Assembly (NCBI GenBank): GCA_949388605.1
Contig: CASKJV010000001.1
Location: 1 to 64,000 of the forward strand
DNA from: an uncultured Clostridia bacterium
GTDB taxonomy: Bacteria > Bacillota > Clostridia > TANB77 > CAG-508
Length of the DNA stretch: 64,000 bases
Reading direction: 5' to 3'
Shown: piece after piece, positions 53,294 through 62,789 of the stretch
How the letters are laid out: each line of letters opens with the position of its first letter
Numbering within the stretch: position 1 is the stretch's first letter
The notes under the pieces: generated by a model
Told to the model about the DNA's origin: nothing
The model's database searches: none
What the model saw: only the letters and a program-made list of their open reading frames with translations
Position numbers and translations under genes: made by a program

Positions 53294-53905
53294 ATGGAAG
53301 AAATACTAAATTTAAAATCAAAAGCAAAATTAAATTGTACTTTATGTGAAAAATGTTGTGAATATAGAGGAGATATAAAAATCACTCCAATAAATGTTTT
53401 AGAAATTAGTAAATTTTTAAAAATACCAATAAACGAATTTTTAAATAAATATACAGAAGAAGTAAAAGGTGAAGAACCTGAAATTGTAATAAAAGGTATT
53501 GGAGAAAAAAAAGAATGCATATTCAACAACAGAGAAAATTATAAATGTCAAATAAATAGAGTAAAACCAATGCAATGTGTAGTTTTTCCACTAGTGCCAG
53601 TTGATATAAAAAGAGATTTATTTATAAACTCAAAAGCATGCAAAATAGAAAGTGATAAACAAACTTCTGTAGATAAATGGATTAATGGTAATCATAATAT
53701 TTATAAAAGAAATAAAAATATATATTTAAAATGGATAGAGCTAATGGAGGAAATCCAACCTAAATGGAATTCTTTTTCAAAAGATAAACAAAATAGAATT
53801 AAAGAACTTTTATTTAGGGAATATAATTTAAAACAAAATTATGAAAAACAAATTTTTAGAAATATTAAAGAAATTCGAAATATAATTTATAATATTAATT
53901 TTTAA
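53294..53905 (+). CDS. YkgJ-type cysteine-cluster protein
   Basis: 203 aa. Cysteine cluster CTLCEKCC near residues 15-22, then CIFNNRENYKCQINRVKPMQ and C VVFPL, matching the putative zinc- or iron-chelating YkgJ/Fli-B family. No signal peptide. The role in this organism is unknown; some relatives act in metal handling or protein methylation. It converges on the HD-domain gene and shares a terminator with it. Confidence 0.8.
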   Translation: MEEILNLKSKAKLNCTLCEKCCEYRGDIKITPINVLEISKFLKIPINEFLNKYTEEVKGEEPEIVIKGIGEKKECIFNNRENYKCQINRVKPMQCVVFPLVPVDIKRDLFINSKACKIESDKQTSVDKWINGNHNIYKRNKNIYLKWIELMEEIQPKWNSFSKDKQNRIKELLFREYNLKQNYEKQIFRNIKEIRNIIYNINF

Positions 53906-53941
53906 AAGAAAATAATTAATATTATAAATTATTTTCTTTTA
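53903..53941. terminator. Bidirectional terminator
   Basis: A 15-bp stem TAAAAGAAAATAATT / AATTATTTTCTTTTA around a 9-nt loop. It contains both convergent stop codons. Confidence 0.75.
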
Positions 53942-54465
53942 AAAATGATTAGTGCAAGAAATATATATGAATAACGAAATACTTTTTTAATAGAAAATTC
54001 TGAAAATATATCTTCAAAAGATTCTTTTATAGCACAGTATTTATCGACAAAAGTTAAAATTAATGTTTGAGGATATTTAGGTAATGCTATAGTAACAGGC
54101 CACATATGTTTTATAATCATATCTTTTTCAACTTTATTTAATTCAAAAAATTTTGAAGCATTTTCGTAAGCTGTTTTTCCATGAGTAAATGCATGTAATC
54201 CAGAACGAGTGCCTTTTTCTCTCCAGTCATATAAAAATAAGTCATGAAGCATAGCGCCACGAGCAGCTGAGGCATAGTCTAATTTTAATGCTTTACATAT
54301 ATTATAACAGTAATATGAAGCTAAATAACAATGATTATAGCAACTTGTACTAAAGTGTTGTCTATATTTTTTCATTTCTTGAACAGCAGGGTTTTCAGTT
54401 AAATCATGTATAATTTCTTGGAATTCTAAATTTTCATTTATTTTATTTTCTAAATTTTCTGTCAT
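53929..54465 (-). CDS. HD-domain phosphohydrolase
   Basis: 178 aa from the ATG at 54465 (AAAGGA seven bases upstream). HD motif ARGAMLHDLFLYDW (about residue 75), an upstream His (STSCYNHCYLAS) and the downstream metal-ligand His/Asp pattern (HAFTHGKTAYE, IIKHMWPVT, FVDKYCAIKE). Small stand-alone HD proteins of this kind usually hydrolyse nucleotides; the substrate cannot be deduced. No membrane segment apart from a hydrophobic C-terminal tail (YIFLALIIF). Confidence 0.8.
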   Translation of the reverse strand: MTENLENKINENLEFQEIIHDLTENPAVQEMKKYRQHFSTSCYNHCYLASYYCYNICKALKLDYASAARGAMLHDLFLYDWREKGTRSGLHAFTHGKTAYENASKFFELNKVEKDMIIKHMWPVTIALPKYPQTLILTFVDKYCAIKESFEDIFSEFSIKKVFRYSYIFLALIIFKRK

Positions 54466-54952
54466 TTTCAAATCCTTTAAAATTTTATATATTTATAATA
54501 TTATTATACTACTATAAAAATATAAAATACAATAAACAGAAAAAATTACCATTAAATTAAGTAAATCTTAATAACTGTATGTACTATTAAATTTAAAAAA
54601 TATTTAAATATAAAATCTATATAGTATTTTAAAATGCTATGTATATTTTGGTGTGTGATATATGAATAATTTATATAACTGTATAATTTTGATAAAATTA
54701 TGTTATTTTTGTTAAAAAAATGAAACTTTTTGTAAATTATGATAATATATAAATAGAACAATAAATTAATAATATAAAAACTAAATAATTTAAAGAAATT
54801 AAAATAATAATTATATATTAAAAAGAATTAAATAATAAATCAATAAAAAATATTTTAAAATTAAAAATAAAATTTGTAAAAAACATTTTTGAAACTTTTA
54901 TTATTTTTTGTTGTATTATATTTATATATAGTATTTTTTGTTGGAGTGAAAT
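54466..54952. other. Gene-free AT-rich interval
   Basis: About 490 bp between divergent genes. The only motif I can support is the ECF-like promoter at 54890. A similar TGAAACTTTTTGTA at about 54721 lacks the second box. Confidence 0.5.
54890..54918 (+). promoter_or_regulatory. ECF-like promoter of C39/Big_2 gene
   Basis: TTTTTGAAAC ending at 54895, a 16-bp spacer and TGTATTA from 54912. It resembles the promoter at 49592 in both boxes, with a spacer one base shorter. Confidence 0.45.
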
Positions 54953-56702
54953 ATGTCAAAATATAACATAGAAGGTAGAAAGAAAAAGATAAGGTTTGGA
55001 AGAATTCTATTAGTATTAATAATTACTAGTTTTATAATACTCAATATAAAATTTAATCTTATGTCAAAAATAATTTTAATAATAAAGCCAATTTCTGTTG
55101 AAAAAATTGAAATTAGTGTTGATAAAATAGAAATAGAGCCAGGGGAATGTATAAATATAAAGAAAAATATTTTCCCTGAAAATTTTTCAAAAAGTAATTT
55201 TATATGGCATAATTCTAATGATGATATTTTAGAAATTCAAGATGATAAAATTATAGGAAGAAAAGTTGGAAAGTCTAGTATTTTTTTATCAGATGAAGAA
55301 ATTACAAGTAACGAAATAGAGATTGAATGTTTAATAAAACCTAAAGATGTTTCAGTTGAAAACCTAATACAAGAAATGAAATTAGGTGATATTTATAAAT
55401 TAGAAACTAAAATTTTACCAGAAGATTCTACTTATAAAGAATTACAATATGAAACAAATGCTCCAGAAATAGTAACAGTAAATGATGATGGGAATTTAAT
55501 TGCTAATAGTATTCGGAAAAGCAACTATATCAATAAAGGATTATAAAGGAAATATTCTTAAAAATTTTGATATTGAAGTTAAGAAAATTCCTGTAGAGAC
55601 AATAACTTTAGATGATAAAGAAGTTGTTTTAGGAAAAGGACAATTATACATATTAAATGCAAAAGTAGAACCAGTAGAAGCTACATATACAGATATATCT
55701 TGGACAAGTTCTGATACAAGTGTAATAAAAATCGAAAATAGGATAATAACTGCAGTAGGAATAGGAAATGCTAAAATTACAGCTACAACAGATAATGGAG
55801 ACAAGTCGACAACATGTACTTTTAAAGTGCAAAAAGCAAATCCTGATAATAAAAAGAATTATGCTAATGGCAACTATAATATAAGAACAGGAGCAAGTAC
55901 AGATTATAAAATTCTTGCAACTACAAGTAAATATGAAGAAATAGAATTCTTACAAGATAATAAAATAGGCTGGAAGAAAGTAAGAAATTCCAAAGGAATT
56001 GTGGGGTATACACAAATAAAAAAAGATTATTATTTAGAAGAAAAGCCAATTTTAGTTGAGAATAATAATTCAGATGGGCCTATAGATAATATTGTTACTA
56101 GCTATCATATAGATAAAGTGCCATACTTAAATCAAATTTCTTTAGGATATCCAACTGGTTGTGAAGCTGTATCTGCTACAATGCTACTTAAATATAAAGG
56201 ATATAACGTTTCGGTAAAAAATATTATAGATAATACTAAAAGTGGTAGCAGAAAATATCAAGGAAATGATGGAAACTGGTATGGTGCAAATCCTTTTGAG
56301 GAATTTGTTGGTAGTGCTGACAAAGGATTAGGAAAAGGATCTTATGGTGTTTTTGCAAAACCAATAGCAGAGGCTATGAGAATATACGCTGGTGATAAAG
56401 TAAATAATATTTCAGGATGCTCAGAAAATGAATTATTTAATCAGATTAGTAAAGGAAATCCTGTTGTAGTCTGGTGTGTAAAGAACGGAGGAAATTTAAA
56501 ACCAGGAGTTACATGGCAGTATGAAGATAGAAGTGGAAGTTTTCAAGAATTAGTAGGAGAACATTGTGCAGTATTAATAGGATATGATGACAATTATGTT
56601 TATTTAAATGATCCATCTGCAGGAGAAAATGTTAAGCAAAGTAAAACTAAATTCATTTCAAATTGGAAACAATTATTTTCACAAGCAATAGTAATTAAAT
56701 AA
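54953..56702 (+). CDS. Surface protein: Big_2 repeats, SH3b and C39-like peptidase, +1 frameshift
   Basis: The ATG at 54953 follows GGAG. One N-terminal helix (about residues 18-40), then three Ig-like group 2 repeats (about 45-120, 125-205, 210-290), an SH3b domain (NYNIRTGASTDYKILATTS, about 302-360) and a C39-like peptidase (about 388-582: YPTGCEAVSATMLLKYKG with the Cys, GEHCAVLIGYDD with the His, YLNDPSAG). Frame 0 meets CGG at 55514 and stops ten codons later. Skipping the C gives GKATISIKDYKGN, the conserved Big_2 end, for 582 aa. Without the shift the peptidase is not made. Confidence 0.8.
55514..55517 (+). other. CGGA +1 frameshift site 5 (Big_2/C39 protein)
   Basis: Frame 0 reads AGT ATT CGG AAA AGC. 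Frame +1 reads GGA AAA GCA ACT ATA. Confidence 0.8.
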
Positions 56703-56808
56703 AATAATATTTTTCAAGGTATATAAGAATTAGAATTTTGCTAAAAATTAGAAAATATGATATAATAAATGTTGTTAATTGTATTAATACGCAAATAAAG
56801 GAGGAAAT

Positions 56809-57813
56809 ATGAAATTATATTTTAGTAATGATGAATATAGAAAAAAAGCATTATCTACATTAAATGTTGAAAAAAGTAAACATACAGTAGGAGATGCGTT
56901 TTTACTTATTACAAAAGATTTATCAAAAGAAGATTTATCTAATTTAATTTCAATTATGGAAAAGGAATTGAATTTACCATTAGATATCTGTTATAAAATG
57001 ACTCAAAATGAAGTTTCAGTTAATGACATTACTAAATCTAAAATTGTTGAATTAGCATACAAATGTATTGAAAGTGGAAAAACACTTGGAGAAAAAACTA
57101 TAAATAATGGTAAAATTAATACTAGTAGTTGGATTAGTCATGTATTATATGAAGGAAAATTAGCAAGAGAATTTGCTATTAAACTTGGAGTTGATCCAAC
57201 AACAGCTCAAATTCAGGGGATTTTGCATGATTATGGAAGAAAAATTACTCATAGCTTTGAGCATGTTACAAAAGGATATGAAAAACTAATTGATGAGGGG
57301 TGGAAAGAAGAAGCTAGTTCTTGTTTAACACATTCCTTTTTAAATGGTGGTAGATGTGCTAGTAATGAACAAGCAGAAGAAGGTTTTTTTGTAGATGAAA
57401 ATGGTAATCCTTGTTGGATGGATGGAACAGATAAAGATGATATTACAATATTTTTGGAAAATTATAAATATAGTACATATGATAAAGTTCTAAATATTGC
57501 AGATTTAATGGCAACTTCTCAAGGAATTGTCTCTCCATATGATAGAATTGCAGACATTGCTACTAGACGAAAACTTGATTCTACAAATCGTGGTTATTTT
57601 CTAGCAGAATTTTCAAATACATTAGTTGATATTTTAGAAAAAACAGGAGGAAAAATTCCAGAAACTGTGAAAGAGCCAATAAAGGCTACACCTAATCTAA
57701 ATATTGAAGAAATAAATGAAAGATTTAAGGCGGTATCAGATATATTTTATACACACTATAAATCTAATATAGCAAAACAAAAAAATAACTTAATAGAAGA
57801 GAGAGAAATCTAG
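56809..57813 (+). CDS. HD-domain phosphohydrolase, larger form
   Basis: 334 aa with AAAGGAGG upstream. The N-terminal 95 residues are helical and unassigned. The HD domain contains SSWISHVLYEGKLAREFAIK (first His), GILHDYGRKITHSFEHVTKG (HD at about residue 142), LTHSFLNGGR and the Asp in VLNIADLMAT, a full set of metal ligands. A C-terminal helical tail follows. Likely a cytoplasmic nucleotide or phosphoester hydrolase. It is a single gene between two surface-protein genes. Confidence 0.75.
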   Translation: MKLYFSNDEYRKKALSTLNVEKSKHTVGDAFLLITKDLSKEDLSNLISIMEKELNLPLDICYKMTQNEVSVNDITKSKIVELAYKCIESGKTLGEKTINNGKINTSSWISHVLYEGKLAREFAIKLGVDPTTAQIQGILHDYGRKITHSFEHVTKGYEKLIDEGWKEEASSCLTHSFLNGGRCASNEQAEEGFFVDENGNPCWMDGTDKDDITIFLENYKYSTYDKVLNIADLMATSQGIVSPYDRIADIATRRKLDSTNRGYFLAEFSNTLVDILEKTGGKIPETVKEPIKATPNLNIEEINERFKAVSDIFYTHYKSNIAKQKNNLIEEREI

Positions 57814-57923
57814 AAAATCTACAATATTGGTAATTATTGACTGTAAAATAATTATATGTTACAATAAAATTGTTATGTATGTCTATGAATTAATAAATTA
57901 AAAAAAGGAAAAGGAGTTTTTAT

Positions 57924-60900
57924 ATGAAATTAAAGAAATTAATAATTTTTTGTTTACTTATTGCATTTATTGTATCACAAATTAGTTGGATTACTTTAAA
58001 TAATTCTTCATATGCAACAGAAAATATTGGTAAATTTCATTATGATCAACTTGAAGAAATGTCTAAAATAATTTATGATGCAATATATAACATGTACGTT
58101 CAAGATATATTAAAAACAGGAAACGCAAGTTATGATCTTGTTGAAAATGGACTTATAACAGAAGAACAAGCTAGAGAATATGAAAGTGGAAATTCTAAAT
58201 TAATTTCAGCGATGAATGCTGCAAGATATGCTTTTTATGCAGACCATCCTGAAATATTTTATGTAAATTTTCAAATTTTAACAATTAGAATTACTAAAGA
58301 TATGAATAATAATTATCATGCATATTTAGGTTCAGGAAGACATGCAAATTATTACATAGAAGGTTTTAACAATGAACAAGAAGTTGAAAATGCTATTACT
58401 GAATTCGATTCAGTAGTAAATGAAATCGTTGAAAAAGCCAATAATGTTGAAGTAGAAGAAAATGAAAATAGAGTTGCACAACAAATAAAATTAGTTCACA
58501 ATGAAATAATTAAGAATACAGGTTACAGACTAGAAAGCGATTGTGTACCAGGAAATGAAGGATTTATTTCTACTCCTTATGGGGCACTTGTAAAACAAGA
58601 AGCAGTATGTGAAGGATATGCAAGAGCACTTAAAACAGTTTTAGATAAAGTGGGAATTAATACAATCCTTGTACAAGGAACTCATCAATCTGATGGTGCA
58701 GCAGCTGTTCCTCATATGTGGAATTATGTTGAAATTGAAAAACAAACACTTGCAAGAAGCACAGAAAAAGTTTGGTATGCAATAGATGCTACATTAGATG
58801 ATCCATTTTTACGTGATACTACTATGGATCCAACAGATCCAGACTTTATACCAGGTAGCGACATACAAGAAGGTTTCGAAAATACAAGATATTGTATGGT
58901 TGGAACAGAAACTATGAAAAGAGAACATTCTCCTATAGAAACAGTAGAAGCAGCAGGAAATTATACTTTTAAATATCCTGAATTAAATATTGAAGATTAT
59001 GGTATTGACAGTGTAACAAATATCAATGGATTATTAGTAAAATTTAAAAAAGATGGAACAGAAACAGAAGAATATAAAGCTGGAGATTTCTATATTAGCT
59101 ATAACAATAAAGGTTATGCAGAAGCAGCTAAAGAAGGAAAATATATATTAATTAAATATCATGAATACAAACCTGGTGATGATGTTTGGATTGAAGGTAA
59201 CTGGGGATATATGAACCCTGAATTATATGCAGGTGGATTTAAAGATAATGGAGACCATCTATATATATCAGTTCCAAATTCAGAATATATGGAATTTGCA
59301 GTAACAACATTAGAACCACCAGAAGGATTAGCAGGATACACTTATCAAGGTGATGAAACTGATTTTGTAGCACAAACAGGAAAACTATATAATCCAAGTG
59401 GAAAATATAAAGCACCTCCATATGTTAAATATCAAACACCACCAGCAACAACAACACTTGAAGTAGGACCTACTTACCATGTTGATGTTACTTATACGGA
59501 TGATTTAGTATTAGCTGACGGAGCAACAGAAGTAGGTTATAGAATGGAATCAACAGGTCCAACAGGTGCTACTGAATCTACAATAACAAACTTTAAGTTT
59601 GATGGAAAAAATAGAGTGACATTTGATTTAACATTTAGTAAAATGTTTGCAGATGATGATGCTTTGTACAGAATTTATGTAACAGGTTTAGTAGGAAAAA
59701 ATAGTAAAAAAGAAGCAAACTATATTTCTTTTGGTGCTGCTAATACGATTGCATGCTCTTTCAGTATGAATGCAGCTAAAAATTGGGAAGTATTTGCTAA
59801 ACCTACACTTCTTGAAAATGAAGACTTATCATTAAATGGATGGCAAACAAGTGATGGACAACCTGTATCAGAAAAATTAAGAAGCAGAATAGCTTTAGTA
59901 ACAACAAGAACAACTCAAGTAGAAAAAGACTCAATGAATAATTTAATGGAAGAAGAATTAGGAACACAAGAACTAATTTCAAGTGAAACATACAATATTT
60001 CTTTAAATGTATGTAAAAAATATGTTGTAAAAACAGGGCATAGATTAAGATTATCTCTTGGATTCCCAGCAGGATATGGACCAGATGATGCTGGAGTTAC
60101 ATTTAAAGCATATCACTTCAAAAGAGATGAACAAGGTAATGTTACAGGAGTTGAAGAGATTCCTTGCGTAGTAACACAATATGGGTTAATTGTTACTTGT
60201 GATTCATTTAGCCCATTTGCAGTGGCAGTAACAGAAACTGATGAAACAGCAGTTCAGGATAAAACAGTTGTAGTATCAGATACTGAAGGTGGAAAAATTG
60301 AAGGAGCAAACAGGGAAGAAGGAAATATTATTACTTTAGCTGAAGGAGAATCAGCAACAATTAATGTAATACCAAATGATGGATATGAAATTGAAGCAAT
60401 AAATGTTTGTGGTAAATCAATAGAAATATCTAATAAAGATTCAATGAATGTTACTATAAATTACAATGATGTAAAAGATGGAAACTGTATAGTTGAAGCT
60501 AAATTCGTAGCAAAAGCAGTTATAGAAAATGAAGAACAAAATGGAGAAACTGTAGTTACACCAAAAGCAACACCAGCAGAAATTACAATGCCAGAGTCAC
60601 AAAAGGTAACAATAAATTCAAGATTGAGAATATCACCAACAGTAACAGAAACATCAGGAATTCAAACATATCAATGGTATAAAGATGATGTAAAATTAGA
60701 AGGTAAAACAAATAAAGTTTTAGAAATAGATAAAGTTACAAGTGAAGATTCAGGAAATTATGTACTAAAAGTTACAACAACAGCAGAAACATTAAGTGAA
60801 GAAGTAACAAGTAATCCTTGTATAGTAACTGTATCAAGTTTTGCAACATCAATTGAAATGCTATCTGAAGAAAATGAAGAGTTATCTCCAGGAGATGAAT

Positions 60901-61664
60901 TCGAAGTAAATGTAAATATACATGACTTTGAAAATATTGATAGAGGATTAGTTGCTTTAGGTGGAAAATTAGAATATGATACAGATGTTTTAGAAAGAAT
61001 TGATATAACACCAATTAATGAATGGGATATAGCAAATGGATTTAACGAAGAAAACTTTAAATTTGTTATAGATAATGGAAAATTTGTTGTTGAAGATAGT
61101 TCAATATTCAAAATTAAATTTAGAGTAAAAGAAGATGTGCCAGAAACAACAACAACTAGTGTTAAAATAAAAGAGATTGCAGCAAGTAATACAGAAATGG
61201 ATATTGCTTCAGAAGATGCACAAATAGATTTAGAAATAACAGTAGAAGAAATACCAGATTCAATTACTTCTGATATATATGATATTAATAAAGAAGAGAA
61301 TATTATTTCAAAAATATCTCCAAATACAACTTTAAATCAATTTAAAGAAAATGTGGAAGCATATCCCAATGTAACTATAATTGATAAAGAAGGAAATACT
61401 ATTGGAGATGAAGATATAATAGGAACAGGAATGACTTTAAAAGTAGGAGAAACTTTAACATTTACAGTAGTTGTAATGGGGGATACTGATGGAAATGGTG
61501 AAATAACAGTTACAGATCTTGCACAATTAAAGTTACATTATATTGGAAAAGAATTTTTAACAGGAGCTAGCTTAAATGCTGCTGATATGAATTATGATAA
61601 TGAAATAACAATAACAGATTTGGCAAAAATGAAATTAGTGTTTATTGGAAAAGTAGAAATATAA
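57924..61664 (+). CDS. Giant secreted protein: transglutaminase-like, Ig-like, cohesin-like and dockerin domains
   Basis: 1246 aa with AAAGGAG upstream. Signal peptide at about residues 1-32. Transglutaminase-like domain: Cys in EAVCEGYARAL (about 229), His in VPHMWNYVE (about 263), Asp in YAIDATLDD (about 288). A long beta-rich region follows (about 340-870), then an I-set Ig-like domain (IQTYQWYKDDVKLEG, about 892-972), a cohesin-like domain (LSPGDEFEVNVNIHDF, about 975-1109) and a C-terminal dockerin with DTDGNGEITVTDLAQLKLHY and NYDNEITITDLAKMKLVF. One chain carries both halves of a cohesin-dockerin pair, so it may bridge complexes. No LPXTG; it would be held by docking to the 3696 or 61781 product. 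Confidence 0.78.
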   Translation: MKLKKLIIFCLLIAFIVSQISWITLNNSSYATENIGKFHYDQLEEMSKIIYDAIYNMYVQDILKTGNASYDLVENGLITEEQAREYESGNSKLISAMNAARYAFYADHPEIFYVNFQILTIRITKDMNNNYHAYLGSGRHANYYIEGFNNEQEVENAITEFDSVVNEIVEKANNVEVEENENRVAQQIKLVHNEIIKNTGYRLESDCVPGNEGFISTPYGALVKQEAVCEGYARALKTVLDKVGINTILVQGTHQSDGAAAVPHMWNYVEIEKQTLARSTEKVWYAIDATLDDPFLRDTTMDPTDPDFIPGSDIQEGFENTRYCMVGTETMKREHSPIETVEAAGNYTFKYPELNIEDYGIDSVTNINGLLVKFKKDGTETEEYKAGDFYISYNNKGYAEAAKEGKYILIKYHEYKPGDDVWIEGNWGYMNPELYAGGFKDNGDHLYISVPNSEYMEFAVTTLEPPEGLAGYTYQGDETDFVAQTGKLYNPSGKYKAPPYVKYQTPPATTTLEVGPTYHVDVTYTDDLVLADGATEVGYRMESTGPTGATESTITNFKFDGKNRVTFDLTFSKMFADDDALYRIYVTGLVGKNSKKEANYISFGAANTIACSFSMNAAKNWEVFAKPTLLENEDLSLNGWQTSDGQPVSEKLRSRIALVTTRTTQVEKDSMNNLMEEELGTQELISSETYNISLNVCKKYVVKTGHRLRLSLGFPAGYGPDDAGVTFKAYHFKRDEQGNVTGVEEIPCVVTQYGLIVTCDSFSPFAVAVTETDETAVQDKTVVVSDTEGGKIEGANREEGNIITLAEGESATINVIPNDGYEIEAINVCGKSIEISNKDSMNVTINYNDVKDGNCIVEAKFVAKAVIENEEQNGETVVTPKATPAEITMPESQKVTINSRLRISPTVTETSGIQTYQWYKDDVKLEGKTNKVLEIDKVTSEDSGNYVLKVTTTAETLSEEVTSNPCIVTVSSFATSIEMLSEENEELSPGDEFEVNVNIHDFENIDRGLVALGGKLEYDTDVLERIDITPINEWDIANGFNEENFKFVIDNGKFVVEDSSIFKIKFRVKEDVPETTTTSVKIKEIAASNTEMDIASEDAQIDLEITVEEIPDSITSDIYDINKEENIISKISPNTTLNQFKENVEAYPNVTIIDKEGNTIGDEDIIGTGMTLKVGETLTFTVVVMGDTDGNGEITVTDLAQLKLHYIGKEFLTGASLNAADMNYDNEITITDLAKMKLVFIGKVEI

Positions 61665-61680
61665 TTTTTTAAGAATAAAA

Positions 61681-61735
61681 GAGGCACATTTTAAATTTTA
61701 TATTATTTTAATGACATTATGTGCCTCGTCTTAAT
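61681..61735 (+). terminator. Hairpin after giant surface gene
   Basis: GAGGCACAT / ATGTGCCTC (61681-61689, 61719-61727) with a long AT-rich loop and a weak T content downstream. Confidence 0.5.
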
Positions 61736-61780
61736 AAAAACACGCATGAGAAAGAAAAAATGAAAGAATGAGGAAAAATA

Positions 61781-62578
61781 ATGAAAAAGGTAATAATTTT
61801 AAGTCTAATTTTATTTATAATGATAGTTACAGTAACTAATGTATATGCAACTTCAAACTTTGAAATAACTTTAATACCATCTTCAAATGAGGTTAGCAAA
61901 AATGAGGAATTTACAGTTGATGTAAGAATATCAAATATTCAATTTAATCCAGGAGTACTTACCTTAGGTGGGGAATTGGAATACGATAGTGATAGTTTAG
62001 AAATAATTGATATGAAAGGCGAAAATACTTGGGCTGACCCTTCATATTTTGATGATACTAGAATATTTGTTACAGATAGAGGAGATTATACTACTAATGA
62101 AGAAACTGTATTTAAAATAAAATTTAAAGTAAAAGAACAAAGCAAAAAGAATCTTGTAATAAAATTAAAAGAGGTTTCAGCTTCAGATGGTAATAATGAA
62201 GAAAAATTAACTAACATAGCTACAAATATTACAGTAAAAAATGGAGCATCAAACCCAGGTTCTGATACAAATACAACTAATAATAACACTACTACTAATA
62301 ATACAAATACTAACAACAACAATAATAATAGTAATAATAATAGTAATAAAAATAATAGTATAAATACAAATAGCAATACTAACACTAACACAAATAATAC
62401 AGGTATTAACGCAAAAACAAATAGTTCTATAAATAATTCAGATGGTGGAATAAAAGACAAAATATTGCCTAAAACAGGTGCAACTTCTATAATATTTATT
62501 TCAATAGGAATTTTAATTATTGTAGCAGGAATATTCTATGCAAGAATTAGAATAATTGATCATAAATCAAAACGTTAA
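61781..62578 (+). CDS. LPXTG-anchored cohesin-domain surface protein, second copy
   Basis: 265 aa. Signal peptide at about residues 1-25 (NVYAT). Cohesin-like domain (about 26-155: SKNEEFTVDVRISNIQFNPG, LGGELEYDSDSLEIID, FKIKFKVKEQ), then an Asn/Thr/Ser low-complexity wall linker (about 162-225) and LPKTG at about 229 followed by a helix and basic tail. Its cohesin resembles that inside the 57924 product, directly upstream, and the two are likely partners. The sortase at 4903 is the candidate anchor enzyme. The repetitive linker codons (AAT, ACT) may vary in number. Confidence 0.8.
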   Translation: MKKVIILSLILFIMIVTVTNVYATSNFEITLIPSSNEVSKNEEFTVDVRISNIQFNPGVLTLGGELEYDSDSLEIIDMKGENTWADPSYFDDTRIFVTDRGDYTTNEETVFKIKFKVKEQSKKNLVIKLKEVSASDGNNEEKLTNIATNITVKNGASNPGSDTNTTNNNTTTNNTNTNNNNNNSNNNSNKNNSINTNSNTNTNTNNTGINAKTNSSINNSDGGIKDKILPKTGATSIIFISIGILIIVAGIFYARIRIIDHKSKR

Positions 62579-62600
62579 AATAAAATTAATGGTTTGTAAT

Positions 62601-62640
62601 AGAAACTAGAATTAATAAATTTCTAGTTTCTATTTTTTTA
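62601..62640 (+). terminator. Intrinsic terminator
   Basis: AGAAACTAGAA / TTCTAGTTTCT (62601-62611, 62621-62631) then ATTTTTTTA. Confidence 0.85.
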
Positions 62641-62718
62641 TTTAGTAGCAAAGTGCTCTGCACGTCCTACTAAATAAAAGCTTCTCTAATTTTTGCACAC
62701 GATTTTGTACAACAAGTT
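62636..62718 (+). repeat. REP-like palindromic repeat, copy C
   Basis: TTTATTTAGTAGCAAAGTG, CTCTG, CACGTCCTACTAAATAAA, then GCTTCTCTAATTTTTGCACA and CGATTTTGTACAACA. Two compensating-looking changes (C for G, G for T) in the stem compared with copy B. Confidence 0.85.
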
Positions 62719-62789
62719 TTAAACTAATCTATACAAGTTTCATAAATTAAATTCTAATCATAATATAGAAAAAAAGATTGGAGGTTAAT

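Noticed and set aside
62086..62460. Long leucine/valine-rich frame on the minus strand
   Set aside because: It is the antisense of the Asn/Thr-rich linker of the anchored cohesin protein; no ribosome site.
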